Shown here: in pieces, positions 8,012 to 16,856 of the stretch
Position numbering within the stretch: position 1 is the first letter of the stretch
Layout of the letters: every line of letters starts with the position of its first letter
IMG/VR virus record: IMGVR_UViG_3300034198_017539
Location: 1 to 23,822 of that record
DNA length: 23,822 nt
From: a virus
Strand: one strand, 5' to 3'
Program-made: the position numbers and the translations under genes
The notes under the pieces: generated by a model
Databases searched by the model: none
What the model was told of the DNA's origin: nothing
The model's input: only the letters and a program-made list of their open reading frames with translations

Positions 8012-10825
8012 TCAACTTATAGTTCTTACGACGTTATACAACGCAGCATTTAGTTTTGGATAGACCAAATACACTAAATTGGTGTTTGTCGTTATGATAC
8101 CAGTATTACTATTCAACGTGATTACATTGCCAGAAATGCTATTGATCGTTTTAGTTAGAACATTGTTGTTAACATTGATCTTCAATTGATCGTTAACCGT
8201 GATGTAACTAATGACCTGATTTGTATTTCCTGAGATGGTTAGCGTTGCAGCATTGCCAGTTACTTTTGCTCTACCTTCGCCAACAATGACGCAAGCACTT
8301 TCTATATTTAGTGAGTTGTTATTCGTGATACCAGTGATAACCTTCGCAAAACTGCGGTAAACATTATCGGAATTAATGATAATGAGATCACCAGTATTTG
8401 CAATTAGATCAAAGTATTCACCAGTTCCTGTTACAACTGTTGAATTGAAATCGACGTTACAGTTATTATTATATGCATTGCTTGATGCAATAACTGCTTG
8501 TGTGTTAATATTTGCTAGAATATTGATTTGCGGATTTGTTTTAATTTCGTGCACAGGAACAAGTTTTGTTCCTGCAGGATGCAATGAATCTAGCACTGTC
8601 TTCACATATTCGCTATATGAACTTTCAGAAATTAGAGAGTATGAGAAGTTATGATATTTCGTATTGTCTTGGAGTTTCTTGTCAGAACTTAAATGTCCAT
8701 CAGTACTCAAATAGAATCCTGCATACTTAATAACACCGTCCAAGAATTGAGCGTTTGCTTTTGCTCGACCGTCGCCATACTTGATTGACGTGATCGAAGG
8801 TATTGTATTGATATTCGCAGTCGAAGTCTTGTACACAACAAGATTTACACCTGGAAATAAAGATCCAGAATAATCAAATACACGAATGATGTTATTTGAT
8901 CTAAAATATTCATCGACCGTGGCTTTGAACACTGCGGTGTTAACATCTGCGCCCTGATACACGATATCGTTTTCTGAGATATACTGTGTTTCAAGAATTG
9001 GATCAATGACGATATCGTAAACCTTCAATGAGACATTTGGCTTACTTGTATAGTCTGAACCCTTATCGAGCAGCACCAAGTCTCTGATCTGACCGATACT
9101 TGTTGTGGCGATATCGAAGCGCAACTTCTCGCCTTCGCTCATCATTATAACGTCAAATATCGCATCAGCGCCACCAGAGGTGCCAATTTGCACAGTTGGT
9201 GCAGCAGAGTAACCTTCGCCGCGATTAGTTAGTGTGACAGCAGTGATCACACCACTTGATACGGTCAATGTTGCAGTGGCATCATAACCTGTTCCGATAA
9301 ATGAAACAGTATCACCGCTCGAGTAACCAGAGCCACCGTTAAGCACTTCGACTTTGGCAATTCTGCCCATGCTCTTGATCAATGGTCTTGGATCAAGATA
9401 CAAAGTCTTAGATAAGATATTAATGTTTATATTAGGCTCAAATCCTCTGGCTAGAGTTGCGGTTTTTGTTGCGCCATCATAAGCAATAATTTCTCTATAT
9501 TGGCTATTCAAAACCAAACGCCAGCCCTTATACCAGTCATTAGTGCTTGAGTATGAGCCGCCAACAAACTGAATTGTATTCGCATACCAGTCATAGTTTG
9601 TAAAGTCGCCGCTCGGAACAGTGATGAAACTTCCAGTGATTCCGTAGTCACTATCATAAGTTGAAATAACATCAAGTGTTGGTGGTGCTTCGAAGAAATC
9701 GCCAGAGTTGTATACTGTGACTTCTTCTATTGGATATACGCTGATTGAACTGAATGTCAATGCAGACTGTATCGTTGTGCTAATTGTCGAGGTTCCAATA
9801 TTTGCAAATCCAAAGTTAGCAGCGTTCAAGAGAACACTTGCTTTTGGTAAAATTGCATCAGTCGCATTGACGAATGTAATCGCGCTGGTTGTATTGACCG
9901 CTGAAACAACTACATTCGCATTTACACCAGTTGGGGAAATAACATCGATGAATGAATCTGGTGCCACTCTAAATGCATAGCCAGGATTTAAAATTGCAAC
10001 AGAAGAAATAGAGCCAGAAGTCACATTACCAACTACTGCTCTACCCTTTCTTCTAGTCTGAGATGCGGTGTCTAGACCACCATTAATAACAACTGGATCG
10101 CCAGAGTTATATTTTGAGCCGCGATAGTTTGGATTAATGTCAACGCTCTTCAAAGAACCGATGATCTTTTCAGAGAATGTCTGCTTCACACCATTAGCAT
10201 CAAAGTAGTCGAACTCTAGATATTCGCCGTTTCGGAACGTGCGATTTACGTTTGAAACATAGAGTTCAATGATTTCTAAATTCGAGTTAACATCGATTGT
10301 TCGATATGCTGATTCGATGATGCAACTGGCGCGTGAAATAGAACCGTATGCTTTATGCTTCTTTAGTAGATTTACGTCGATGTTTTTATTTGCTTCAGAA
10401 AGAGAGATGCGGAATGCTTGAGGCAATACCCACTTACCGTCTGATGCTTTTAGAATTTGTAGTTTTGGGAATAATACTTCTAGTTCTTTGCCGTATAGAA
10501 CTCTAAACAAGAATTTGAAAGAGTCGGGCGTGCCTTTCTTTGCGTAGAAGTCACGAGCGGCTTTGATGATTCTTTCAGTCGAAAGTTCACTGGTGTCTGG
10601 GAAAGAAGGTAGAATCTTATTTTTGAAGTATTGTAGAAACGACTCGCGAGTTTTATCAACGTCGAAGTTTTCCTGAAATCTCTTTAGTTCATAAATTGGA
10701 TTCGAAGGTTGTTCGAGAAACTCATAATATTTCTCCAAGAATTCAACAAAGATGGGATGATCATCTCTGATGAAATCAGGCAGCTGATACTTAACTAATG
10801 TAGAGACTCTTTCTAATGTTGACAT
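8012..10825 (-). CDS. Large baseplate wedge protein in the gp7 position, 937 aa
   Basis: The conserved N-terminus (VKYQLPDFIRDDHPIFVEFL, then EKYYEFLEQ, and ARDFYAKKGTPDSFKFLFRV near residue 90-110) is of a type I remember from large T4-like environmental phages, where it is annotated as a virion structural or baseplate protein. The first 125 residues look alpha-helical and wedge-like; most of the rest is a run of beta modules. GGSGY/PGYAF-type units occur near 224-300, 360-395, 487-548 and 577-600. A REIIAYDGATKTATLARGF unit lies near 443-462 and an IVYQGADVNTA unit near 617-660. Lying directly between gp6 and gp8, it occupies the place of T4 gp7 (1032 aa), the wedge protein that starts wedge assembly, so it is probably the functional equivalent; I cannot show homology by eye. 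It starts one nt after the gp6 stop, with only a weak ribosome site. Confidence 0.72.
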   Translation of the reverse strand: MSTLERVSTLVKYQLPDFIRDDHPIFVEFLEKYYEFLEQPSNPIYELKRFQENFDVDKTRESFLQYFKNKILPSFPDTSELSTERIIKAARDFYAKKGTPDSFKFLFRVLYGKELEVLFPKLQILKASDGKWVLPQAFRISLSEANKNIDVNLLKKHKAYGSISRASCIIESAYRTIDVNSNLEIIELYVSNVNRTFRNGEYLEFDYFDANGVKQTFSEKIIGSLKSVDINPNYRGSKYNSGDPVVINGGLDTASQTRRKGRAVVGNVTSGSISSVAILNPGYAFRVAPDSFIDVISPTGVNANVVVSAVNTTSAITFVNATDAILPKASVLLNAANFGFANIGTSTISTTIQSALTFSSISVYPIEEVTVYNSGDFFEAPPTLDVISTYDSDYGITGSFITVPSGDFTNYDWYANTIQFVGGSYSSTNDWYKGWRLVLNSQYREIIAYDGATKTATLARGFEPNININILSKTLYLDPRPLIKSMGRIAKVEVLNGGSGYSSGDTVSFIGTGYDATATLTVSSGVITAVTLTNRGEGYSAAPTVQIGTSGGADAIFDVIMMSEGEKLRFDIATTSIGQIRDLVLLDKGSDYTSKPNVSLKVYDIVIDPILETQYISENDIVYQGADVNTAVFKATVDEYFRSNNIIRVFDYSGSLFPGVNLVVYKTSTANINTIPSITSIKYGDGRAKANAQFLDGVIKYAGFYLSTDGHLSSDKKLQDNTKYHNFSYSLISESSYSEYVKTVLDSLHPAGTKLVPVHEIKTNPQINILANINTQAVIASSNAYNNNCNVDFNSTVVTGTGEYFDLIANTGDLIIINSDNVYRSFAKVITGITNNNSLNIESACVIVGEGRAKVTGNAATLTISGNTNQVISYITVNDQLKINVNNNVLTKTINSISGNVITLNSNTGIITTNTNLVYLVYPKLNAALYNVVRTIS
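9182..9367 (-). repeat. Best-preserved GGSGY module (937-aa protein)
   Basis: Residues 487-548 form two half-repeats: AKVEVLNGGSGYSSGDTVSF, then GVITAVTLTNRGEGYSAAPT followed by VQI. The first ends in GTGYDATATLTV and the second in GTSGGADAIFDV. This is the clearest copy in the window and can serve as the query for the others. Confidence 0.7.
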
Positions 10826-10826
10826 A

Positions 10827-12908
10827 TTATGTCACTGGAATTACGTGTACTGATACGGCAGCAGTATCTTCTGAGTCAACCGTAATGATTGAATTCTTAG
10901 AAGAACTGAATAGACTATTTTGCGGAGTTGCGTAAATCTTCAATACCTTGTCTGCATTTTTAATATCAGATGCGGTGAAGTTTTTAAGAGTTATTGTGCC
11001 TGCACCATAATCGATCGTGCCTGCATCTTCCGAGAAGATGATCTTGACTTGGTTATCGTCAAAGTAATATGAGCGAAGTTTACCGACCGTGTTTTGATAT
11101 ACTGGCTCAAGAACTACGCTAGAAATTGCTGTATTGCTTGAGTCGTATGCCTTAATAACTGCAGTGGTATACTCAGCGCCAGGAGTTAGAACATTGACGG
11201 AAGTGATCTTACCATTTGTGATAATTGCTTCAGCATTTGCACCATAACCGTCACCTTGAATGATAATCGTAGGTGCAGTGGTAAAGTTTGATCCACCTGC
11301 TGTAACCTTAATTGAATCAATACCTGTTGTTGATAGTGGAACTTCTTCGAGGAAGAAGTTTCTCTTTACGCTATCATTATCAATCGCAACATATGCAGGA
11401 GAAGATGTGATTCTGTTGCTGCCTGTTCCTTTTTGGAGTGCAGTATAGAAGTTAATCGTATAATTTTTAGCAGCAGTTGCAAGGCTTGGCTCGAAACGCT
11501 TTTCAATCTTCACATCGATTTCGTTACTTAAAATTGCAGTCTCAATATTATCAATATCTCGAGACATACGAGAGATCTTAAAGTAAGAATTGAAAGAGTT
11601 TAGATTTGTATTTGCGTAGTTGTAAATGGCATTGCGTACAGAATTCTCTACCTGTCCTGGAGTCTTTGTCGTTGCTGTTGGATCATACGTTACATTGACG
11701 CTCAGATTCAAGTAGTTGTAATCAGGGTCAACAAACTCAGGTGTTACTGTCACAATACTCAATGGCTTGACAACAGCGTCAAGAATATATTGCTTTTCGG
11801 TTGTTGAGATTTCATATCCAGCAGTAGGTTTAGCAGAAATGAAAACCTTTCCGTAAATAGGTGGATCGTTTTCTTCACCACCCCAAACATTAACTGCTTC
11901 AAGTGATGGATAATCTCGTTGAATCAATGAGATGTAATCGTTCTTAGTAATCGCACGATTTTGAGCAGTATAAGACTTTGTAGCCGTGAATTTAATCTTA
12001 TCGATATTTTCAATATCTGCGCCACCAACAGCAGCAGAATTTAGCGTCACTGTACCACTGCCCAATCCACCGACTGAGTCGATCAATGTGAACTTATTCG
12101 TCTTGTTTGAATTTGGTCCACGGCTGCGTAGATAACTCAATACAACAAGATTATTATCAGAGAGTTTTTTGCCTAGTATTCCGTCACCAAAGTATATCTT
12201 ATATTTGCCGTCATTGACTTCACTGATATAATACACAGCACTGTTGGCGTCTACAGTAGTTGCATCAGTGGATAGCGTATAGGTTACTTGAGTTAAATCT
12301 ACTGCTGAGTTTTGAACAATAATTTCTAGAGTTGATGTATCGATGTCAGCGTCTGGAACGGTAAACTCTTGCTGAGGATTATTTTGTTCGTTAAATGTAA
12401 ACACGTAATTGACTGGACGACCTTCAGTGATCGTTAGTCCAGAGAACGTAAATGCACTATTTGATTTTGTAACCGTCTTTTCGGTCAAAGTGCAGAACGT
12501 ATAGTTGACTCCATCCAAAGAAGATCCAGAGAATCGAGTAAATCTTGGAATCGTTAGAGAAGTTAGATTCGCAACTGCGGCATTATTTGCCTGCGTGAAT
12601 GTTAGGTCTACGTTTGCGCGAGAACTTGTGATAGAAGTCGGAGTATAACCGAGCATCTTGGCATGAGAGACGACTGAGTTGCGTAGAGAAGCAGTATCAA
12701 GGAAAGCCTCATTGGCGATCATATTTGCATAGAAAGCCATATAGTGCGTATTATAGGCAAGAATATCTAATAGGTTAGAAAGACCTGCTCCTTCGAAATC
12801 ATAATCCGAAAACGTCGTTTGAGAACGAAGGAAATTTTTTATGTTGCTTTTGATCACCGCAAAGTCGGGGTTTGAGACGATCAATTTATTTTCTAGTGTA
12901 TTTGCCAT
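10827..12908 (-). CDS. gp6: Baseplate wedge subunit gp6, 693 aa
   Basis: gp6 forms the continuous inner ring of the T4 baseplate that clamps wedges together; it shares its core with Mu gp47/P2 J-type proteins. Supporting sequence is DILAYNTHYMAFYANMIANE near 48-67, typical of gp6/J N-termini. It is followed by VSHAKMLGYTPTS, a YKIYFGDGILGKKLS segment near 236-250 and the RAITKNDYISLIQRDYPSLE...NVWGGEEN segment near 318-347. The length is close to T4 gp6 (660 aa). A GGSGY module (529-590) is inserted in the C-terminal domain just before GKLRSYYFDDNQVKIIF. The gene begins directly after the gp25 stop (TAAATG) with an AAAAGG ribosome site about nine nt upstream, so it is cotranscribed with gp25 from the promoter at 13322-13329. 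Confidence 0.93.
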   Translation of the reverse strand: MANTLENKLIVSNPDFAVIKSNIKNFLRSQTTFSDYDFEGAGLSNLLDILAYNTHYMAFYANMIANEAFLDTASLRNSVVSHAKMLGYTPTSITSSRANVDLTFTQANNAAVANLTSLTIPRFTRFSGSSLDGVNYTFCTLTEKTVTKSNSAFTFSGLTITEGRPVNYVFTFNEQNNPQQEFTVPDADIDTSTLEIIVQNSAVDLTQVTYTLSTDATTVDANSAVYYISEVNDGKYKIYFGDGILGKKLSDNNLVVLSYLRSRGPNSNKTNKFTLIDSVGGLGSGTVTLNSAAVGGADIENIDKIKFTATKSYTAQNRAITKNDYISLIQRDYPSLEAVNVWGGEENDPPIYGKVFISAKPTAGYEISTTEKQYILDAVVKPLSIVTVTPEFVDPDYNYLNLSVNVTYDPTATTKTPGQVENSVRNAIYNYANTNLNSFNSYFKISRMSRDIDNIETAILSNEIDVKIEKRFEPSLATAAKNYTINFYTALQKGTGSNRITSSPAYVAIDNDSVKRNFFLEEVPLSTTGIDSIKVTAGGSNFTTAPTIIIQGDGYGANAEAIITNGKITSVNVLTPGAEYTTAVIKAYDSSNTAISSVVLEPVYQNTVGKLRSYYFDDNQVKIIFSEDAGTIDYGAGTITLKNFTASDIKNADKVLKIYATPQNSLFSSSKNSIITVDSEDTAAVSVHVIPVT
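11139..11324 (-). repeat. GGSGY module inserted in gp6
   Basis: Residues 529-590 read IDSIKVTAGGSNFTTAPTII, GDGYGANAEAIITNGKITSV and then VNVLTPGAEYTTAV. The two half-repeats have the same order as the copy at 9182-9367. The module lies between the conserved gp6 core and its C-terminal strand pair. Confidence 0.6.
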
Positions 12909-13298
12909 TTATCGCAACCTTTTAAGGAACAACGTTGTTCTGAGCGGTTTAATTGAATTTGTAGTGAAGAACGTCAACGTCACTGAATAACTATTCGTAT
13001 CATAATCTGTTACGACTTGAATATCCTTAATCGAAACTCGAGGCTCATAGTTGGCAAGTAAAATTCTAATTTCCTTCTCAATCATAATCCCCGTAATCGA
13101 ATCTAGAGGCTCAAATAGCATTCCGCGAATGTTACTTCCCATTTTAGGATTAAATGGGCGTTCGAAAAAGTTCGTATAGATCAGATTCTTTACAGAAGTA
13201 ATAATTGCTTTATCGCCAATTTTACGAGAAACATCCTTGGTGACAGGGTGCTTTGTAAAGTTAAGGTCTAAATCCGAAAAAATGCGTTGCTCTGCCAT
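12909..13298 (-). CDS. gp25: Baseplate wedge subunit gp25, 129 aa
   Basis: A gp25/GPW-family protein, one of the most conserved pieces of contractile injection machines. In T4 it sits beside gp6 and gp53 in the inner wedge and nucleates the sheath. Diagnostic features are SVKNLIYTNFFERPFNPKMG near residue 35-54 (the gp25 family ..I...L.T..GER...P..G signature), the MIEKEIRILLANYEPRVSIK segment near residue 72-91 with the conserved EPR, and a beta hairpin at the C-terminus. T4 gp25 is 132 aa. It is the first gene after the late promoter box at 13322-13329 and has an AAAGG ribosome site six nt before the ATG. Confidence 0.95.
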   Translation of the reverse strand: MAEQRIFSDLDLNFTKHPVTKDVSRKIGDKAIITSVKNLIYTNFFERPFNPKMGSNIRGMLFEPLDSITGIMIEKEIRILLANYEPRVSIKDIQVVTDYDTNSYSVTLTFFTTNSIKPLRTTLFLKRLR

Positions 13299-13321
13299 CT
13301 TTTGCCTTTAAATTTGTTTTA

Positions 13322-13329
13322 TATTTATA
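13322..13329 (-). promoter_or_regulatory. T4-type late promoter box TATAAATA upstream of gp25
   Basis: The minus strand reads TATAAATA exactly, the T4 late consensus recognised by the gp55 sigma-like factor with gp33 and the gp45 clamp. Placing this box at -13 to -6 puts transcription start near 13316, an 18-nt leader ahead of the gp25 ATG at 13298 that contains the AAAGG ribosome site. It lies in the 39-nt gap between the gp5 stop and gp25, the widest gap in the leftward block, so it probably starts a gp25-gp6-gp8 transcript. Confidence 0.75.
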
Positions 13330-13337
13330 CTAGGTTA

Positions 13338-15557
13338 TCAAGCCTTTGATGGACGGAATATACCAATCAACGTGCCGTCTGCAGGAGCAGAGAAGCCACC
13401 GCGCCATGCAATGCTTACGTCACCCTGTGATGGGTCGCCGTTGCCATTACTGTTGCGGCACTTCTGATTTCCACCGACGAAATTCAATATTCCATTATTA
13501 TTCTCATAGACAAATGAAACGTGACCATAACTCCAGAGAGCGATATCGCCAGATTGTGCCTCTCGTGGGTTTAGAACTCGAAGTGCACCATAATCGGATA
13601 TTCTGTTACGAATATCGAACGCAGAAGCAGTTTGAACGTAGCGATATCCATTTTGCTTCAATCCATAGTTTACGAAGCCCATACACCATGAGGTTTGGTC
13701 GCTGTTCCAGGCACCCTTATTGCCGAAGCCCAAGTCTCTCCAGATGTTGAGAATATTCGGATTAGATGGATTGCCACCCATACCTGTTTCGAGCCAATAC
13801 TTCGAGGAATTGGTTTTCGCCAACTGCTGATCGAGCCATGCCTTGAGGTCTGAGCCGTCACTAGTATTCGGATTGTTTGGGTTGATATAACTTGAGCCAA
13901 ATCCGCTAGTATCTGGTGTTCCGCGATAGTTTTCTTTTACGCCACCATTCGCCGCATCGCCGTTATAGAATGATCTTGGATTTTTAACGTATTCAATTGT
14001 TTGTTGATCGATATCAAGTTGTCGATCTTCAGGTAGACGAATGCTTGGACTCTTCTCAAAGAATACAGGTGGGTCGTTATATTCCAACACAGGGACAGCC
14101 TCACCAAGTCCCGTAGTATATGCTGGGACGCCTTCACCTGCAGCAATGCCAGGAACTGGCACACCAGTAACAGGAGTTGGTGAAACGGTAGTGAAAGTTT
14201 GAAGTGGAGCAATTACTGTCGCGCCAAGTGACACTGAAGTGCCATGAATGTTCACAAGTCCAGCGGATGTAAGAGCAACCACCTCACCATTTAATCCGAC
14301 CGTGGCTGCAGTCATTGATGCAACAGCGCCAGATTGAATTGCGACTTCACCTTCTGCCTGTAGACTTACCGCACCACCCGCCTGACCAATAACAGCACCA
14401 CCAGCAGTTAGAGAAATATCTGCACCGCCGCTCATTGTGATTCCAGCATCACCCAACACTGAAACATCACCACCCTGCAAACCGACACTGCCGTTTGGTG
14501 CAACAACATAAACACCATCACCATCGTTCTCGCCGTTGCCTGTAATTAGAACAGCAGAGTTTGCAAGTTGACTGATGTAAGAGTTGGCTTCTAGATTGAT
14601 GCTTTCGGCTTTGATATTGAAGTCGCCACCAACAGTATAGTTGACACTGCCACCGACGTTTGCGTTCACGTCGTTGTGTGCTTCTAGATTTATGTTTCCA
14701 TAAACCTTTATATTGACATTGCCTTCGACTGTTAGATTGGCACGTCCTTTGATATAGACATGGTCGTCAGAGAAAACAATTTTGTAATTGTTTTTGACAA
14801 TCTTTTCTACTTTGGTGCCTGATGGATACATTTCCTGGAATGTACCTGAGCGGTGAGCGATATGCACACGCTCTGAACCAGGAGTATCGTCAAACTCCAT
14901 CACGTGACCAGATTCAGTTTCCCAAACCTTATTGAATGGATACTCTGCATCATAACCTGGAGTTGGTTCTTGCCAAGCATCGGTTTCAGATACTGGAACT
15001 GTAACAGTTGAATATTGCTTATACGCTAGAACAGTTTGATCTGTTTGTTCGTTTCGAACGAGTGGGCTGTTGGTTGGATGACCAATTTGGAACACAGATG
15101 GATTTCGAAGACTTGCCAATTCTTCTTCATCAGTAAATTCTTCGATGGTTGCGCCAGTACCGTCTGCAGCATACTCGACATTTCGAGGCTTCTTTGGTGA
15201 GGCAGCAATTTCTTCTGGAGTTCGAAGATCAGCAAAACCAGCGTTTGGATCAGTTTGTGTATTTGGAATACCAGGAACAACACCCATCATTACTGGCTGT
15301 TGTGCATACTGTCCATCGATAAAGAACCCGAAAACGTAATCGCCTTCCTTTGGCGTAGAAAATGTTTGATTGTTTAGCGAGTGAACTGGAAGTGCCCAAG
15401 GAAGATCTTCGGAAGGGATGTTGGTTAAGTCGGGGCTGTGTGAGCCAAAAATACGAACCTGACAACGACCCAGCAACAATGGATCATTACGATTTTCAAC
15501 GACGCCGAACCACCAATGGAACCCGTCTAATCCTATAAAGTCTTTACGAAATTTCAT
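13338..15557 (-). CDS. gp5: Baseplate central spike gp5 with C-terminal CHAP/NlpC-like peptidase domain, 739 aa
   Basis: gp5 is the membrane-piercing spike at the tip of the tail tube. Residues 1-97 form the gp5-type OB fold (HWWFGVVENRNDPLLLGRCQ then VRIFG, SEDLPWALPV, GDYVFGFFIDG, QPVMMGVVPG). Residues about 205-450 are VgrG-like, starting SGHVMEFDDTPGSERVHIAH and continuing as short beta-helix strands (VEGNVNIKVYGNINLEAHND). T4 has a GH24 lysozyme between the OB fold and the helix; here that region (98-205) is only an acidic linker. Instead the C-terminus (about 565-739) carries SWCMGFVNYGLKQNGY with Cys625, SYGHVSFVY with His679 and NFVGGNQ with Asn697, the layout of CHAP or TIGR02594-type amidase/endopeptidase domains. 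Its start overlaps the gp27 stop by four nt (ATGA). The hub role is certain; the enzyme class is inferred from motifs. Confidence 0.92.
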   Translation of the reverse strand: MKFRKDFIGLDGFHWWFGVVENRNDPLLLGRCQVRIFGSHSPDLTNIPSEDLPWALPVHSLNNQTFSTPKEGDYVFGFFIDGQYAQQPVMMGVVPGIPNTQTDPNAGFADLRTPEEIAASPKKPRNVEYAADGTGATIEEFTDEEELASLRNPSVFQIGHPTNSPLVRNEQTDQTVLAYKQYSTVTVPVSETDAWQEPTPGYDAEYPFNKVWETESGHVMEFDDTPGSERVHIAHRSGTFQEMYPSGTKVEKIVKNNYKIVFSDDHVYIKGRANLTVEGNVNIKVYGNINLEAHNDVNANVGGSVNYTVGGDFNIKAESINLEANSYISQLANSAVLITGNGENDGDGVYVVAPNGSVGLQGGDVSVLGDAGITMSGGADISLTAGGAVIGQAGGAVSLQAEGEVAIQSGAVASMTAATVGLNGEVVALTSAGLVNIHGTSVSLGATVIAPLQTFTTVSPTPVTGVPVPGIAAGEGVPAYTTGLGEAVPVLEYNDPPVFFEKSPSIRLPEDRQLDIDQQTIEYVKNPRSFYNGDAANGGVKENYRGTPDTSGFGSSYINPNNPNTSDGSDLKAWLDQQLAKTNSSKYWLETGMGGNPSNPNILNIWRDLGFGNKGAWNSDQTSWCMGFVNYGLKQNGYRYVQTASAFDIRNRISDYGALRVLNPREAQSGDIALWSYGHVSFVYENNNGILNFVGGNQKCRNSNGNGDPSQGDVSIAWRGGFSAPADGTLIGIFRPSKA
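13341..13865 (-). other. Cell-wall peptidase-like domain of gp5 (Cys625, His679, Asn697)
   Basis: Residues 565-739 of gp5. A helix bearing TSWCMGFVNYGL places Cys625 at its N-terminal end, as in papain-like CHAP domains. AQSGDIALWSYGHVSFV supplies His679 and FVGGNQ supplies Asn697. The ending GTLIGIFRPSKA is a typical last strand. It probably cleaves peptidoglycan crosslinks or stems during injection; substrate unknown. Confidence 0.65.
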
Positions 15558-16855
15558 GAGCTCTTAATGCTTTTGAGTAGTTGACTATCATCAGCAACTG
15601 CACCTGGGAATGGCGCAGTCACAGAGTCTTTACATAATTCTAGATAGCACAAATATTTATTTTCAAGAATACGATGCCTTACTCCCGTTATGATGTAATT
15701 CCCATTTTTGTATGGGTCTTCAATCGTCTCAGAAGTTTCATTAATTGGTTGTATGTACGGGAAGTCAACATATATGACTTGACCAGCCTCATACTGCGTA
15801 TCGCCAGCAATCATAATATTCATTCTATGATTGTTAAGCAGAGCCAATTGATGTGCGCGCTGCAATAACATCTTATCAACTAGCCCACCTTTCAAATCAA
15901 CAAAATATCGTACATATGCAGAACTATCAATCACAGTTCCGTTAAGTCTATTTTTTGAATTTGTAAATGGTAGATAATCATTTAGTGTTGTAAATGGCGT
16001 TGATGCGACTGGATCTGAAAACGCTGCGACTGCTTCTTGATTGATCAAATTTAGTTTAAGCATTGAAGAAGCATACCCACCATTAGAGGCGGTGTCTAAG
16101 ACGTTAAACAATTGAGGGATTTCAAAGTCGCTAATATAATCGACGTGCTGCAATTTATTTTCTGTTTCGCTCAAGATATTCTGAGGTCTTAGCGATAATG
16201 ACTTATATGGCTCTGCTGTGATTAGAGATTCTAGGCTTTGAAACTTAAAACCAGATTGCGTTTCAAAAAACAAAAATGCAGACGTTAAAGTCGGATTCAA
16301 CGTGAACGAAGTTAGCATTTGAATTGCTTCAAATGGCTTTAAATTTGGTACAATAAACTCGTCGTGCGGAATGACAGTCTGCTCTAGCGTAATCTTTTCA
16401 GCAGGAACTTGTAGATAGTTGATAAGAATATCAGCCACGATCTGACTATCATAAAACCCTTTGTAGGACTTTGAGATTCTAAACTGCTGATCAAGAACCA
16501 GTTCTTCGGAGACAAAATGAATCTTGTATTTTAACGTGTTGAGATTTTTTAATCCGACTTCTGTAATCTTAACGATTCTGAACGATTTCTCAAAGGTGGC
16601 ATATTGCTCACCTTTTGTAAAATTTATGTACAAGAATTCGCTACCATTTAGCGCGAGTTGAGTTAAGATATTATTTGAATCTTTGACGACAATATCGCCT
16701 GACATCACAGAAGAAAAAATGCTCTGATAGATATTGAAATCTTCAACGATATACTTTAGATTCTGAATATCAACACTACCAATCGCAGGGCTGACAATTG
16801 TAATAGATGTAATATCAAATATTGTTGATTCGACTGAATCTGGGGAATTACTCAT
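15554..16855 (-). CDS. gp27: Baseplate hub subunit gp27-type, 433 aa
   Basis: gp27 trimers sit on top of gp5 and match the sixfold tube to the threefold spike. The features I see are an N-terminal barrel half (ITIVSPAIGSVDIQNLKYIV; SGDIVVKDSNNILTQLALNG; FEKSFRIVKITEV) and a helical insert (FYDSQIVADILINYLQVPAE). A FIVPNLKPFEAIQMLTSFTL helix follows, of the kind found in hub proteins just before the second barrel, then an AGQVIYVDFPYI...NGNYIITGVRHRI ending typical of gp27/gpD/VgrG hubs. T4 gp27 is 391 aa. Direct linkage to gp5 by an ATGA overlap and placement after gp53 support the call. In T4 gene 27 lies instead in the 51-27-28-29-48-54 cluster, so the arrangement differs. Confidence 0.85.
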   Translation of the reverse strand: MSNSPDSVESTIFDITSITIVSPAIGSVDIQNLKYIVEDFNIYQSIFSSVMSGDIVVKDSNNILTQLALNGSEFLYINFTKGEQYATFEKSFRIVKITEVGLKNLNTLKYKIHFVSEELVLDQQFRISKSYKGFYDSQIVADILINYLQVPAEKITLEQTVIPHDEFIVPNLKPFEAIQMLTSFTLNPTLTSAFLFFETQSGFKFQSLESLITAEPYKSLSLRPQNILSETENKLQHVDYISDFEIPQLFNVLDTASNGGYASSMLKLNLINQEAVAAFSDPVASTPFTTLNDYLPFTNSKNRLNGTVIDSSAYVRYFVDLKGGLVDKMLLQRAHQLALLNNHRMNIMIAGDTQYEAGQVIYVDFPYIQPINETSETIEDPYKNGNYIITGVRHRILENKYLCYLELCKDSVTAPFPGAVADDSQLLKSIKSS

Positions 16856-16856
16856 A

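Noticed and set aside
13346-13750. 134-aa rightward open frame opposite gp5
   Set aside because: It is the complement of the conserved peptidase-like domain, with Cys/His/Arg-rich composition typical of antisense shadow frames and no ribosome site.
15654-15661. AATAAATA on the minus strand about 100 nt before gp5
   Set aside because: It matches seven of eight bases of the late box but lies inside gp27 coding sequence; such matches are expected by chance in AT-rich DNA.
15558-16855. gp27 call versus a general late-control gpD-like protein
   Set aside because: The two families share the hub fold; in a genome with T4-type gp5, gp53, gp25 and gp48 the gp27 name is the consistent choice.
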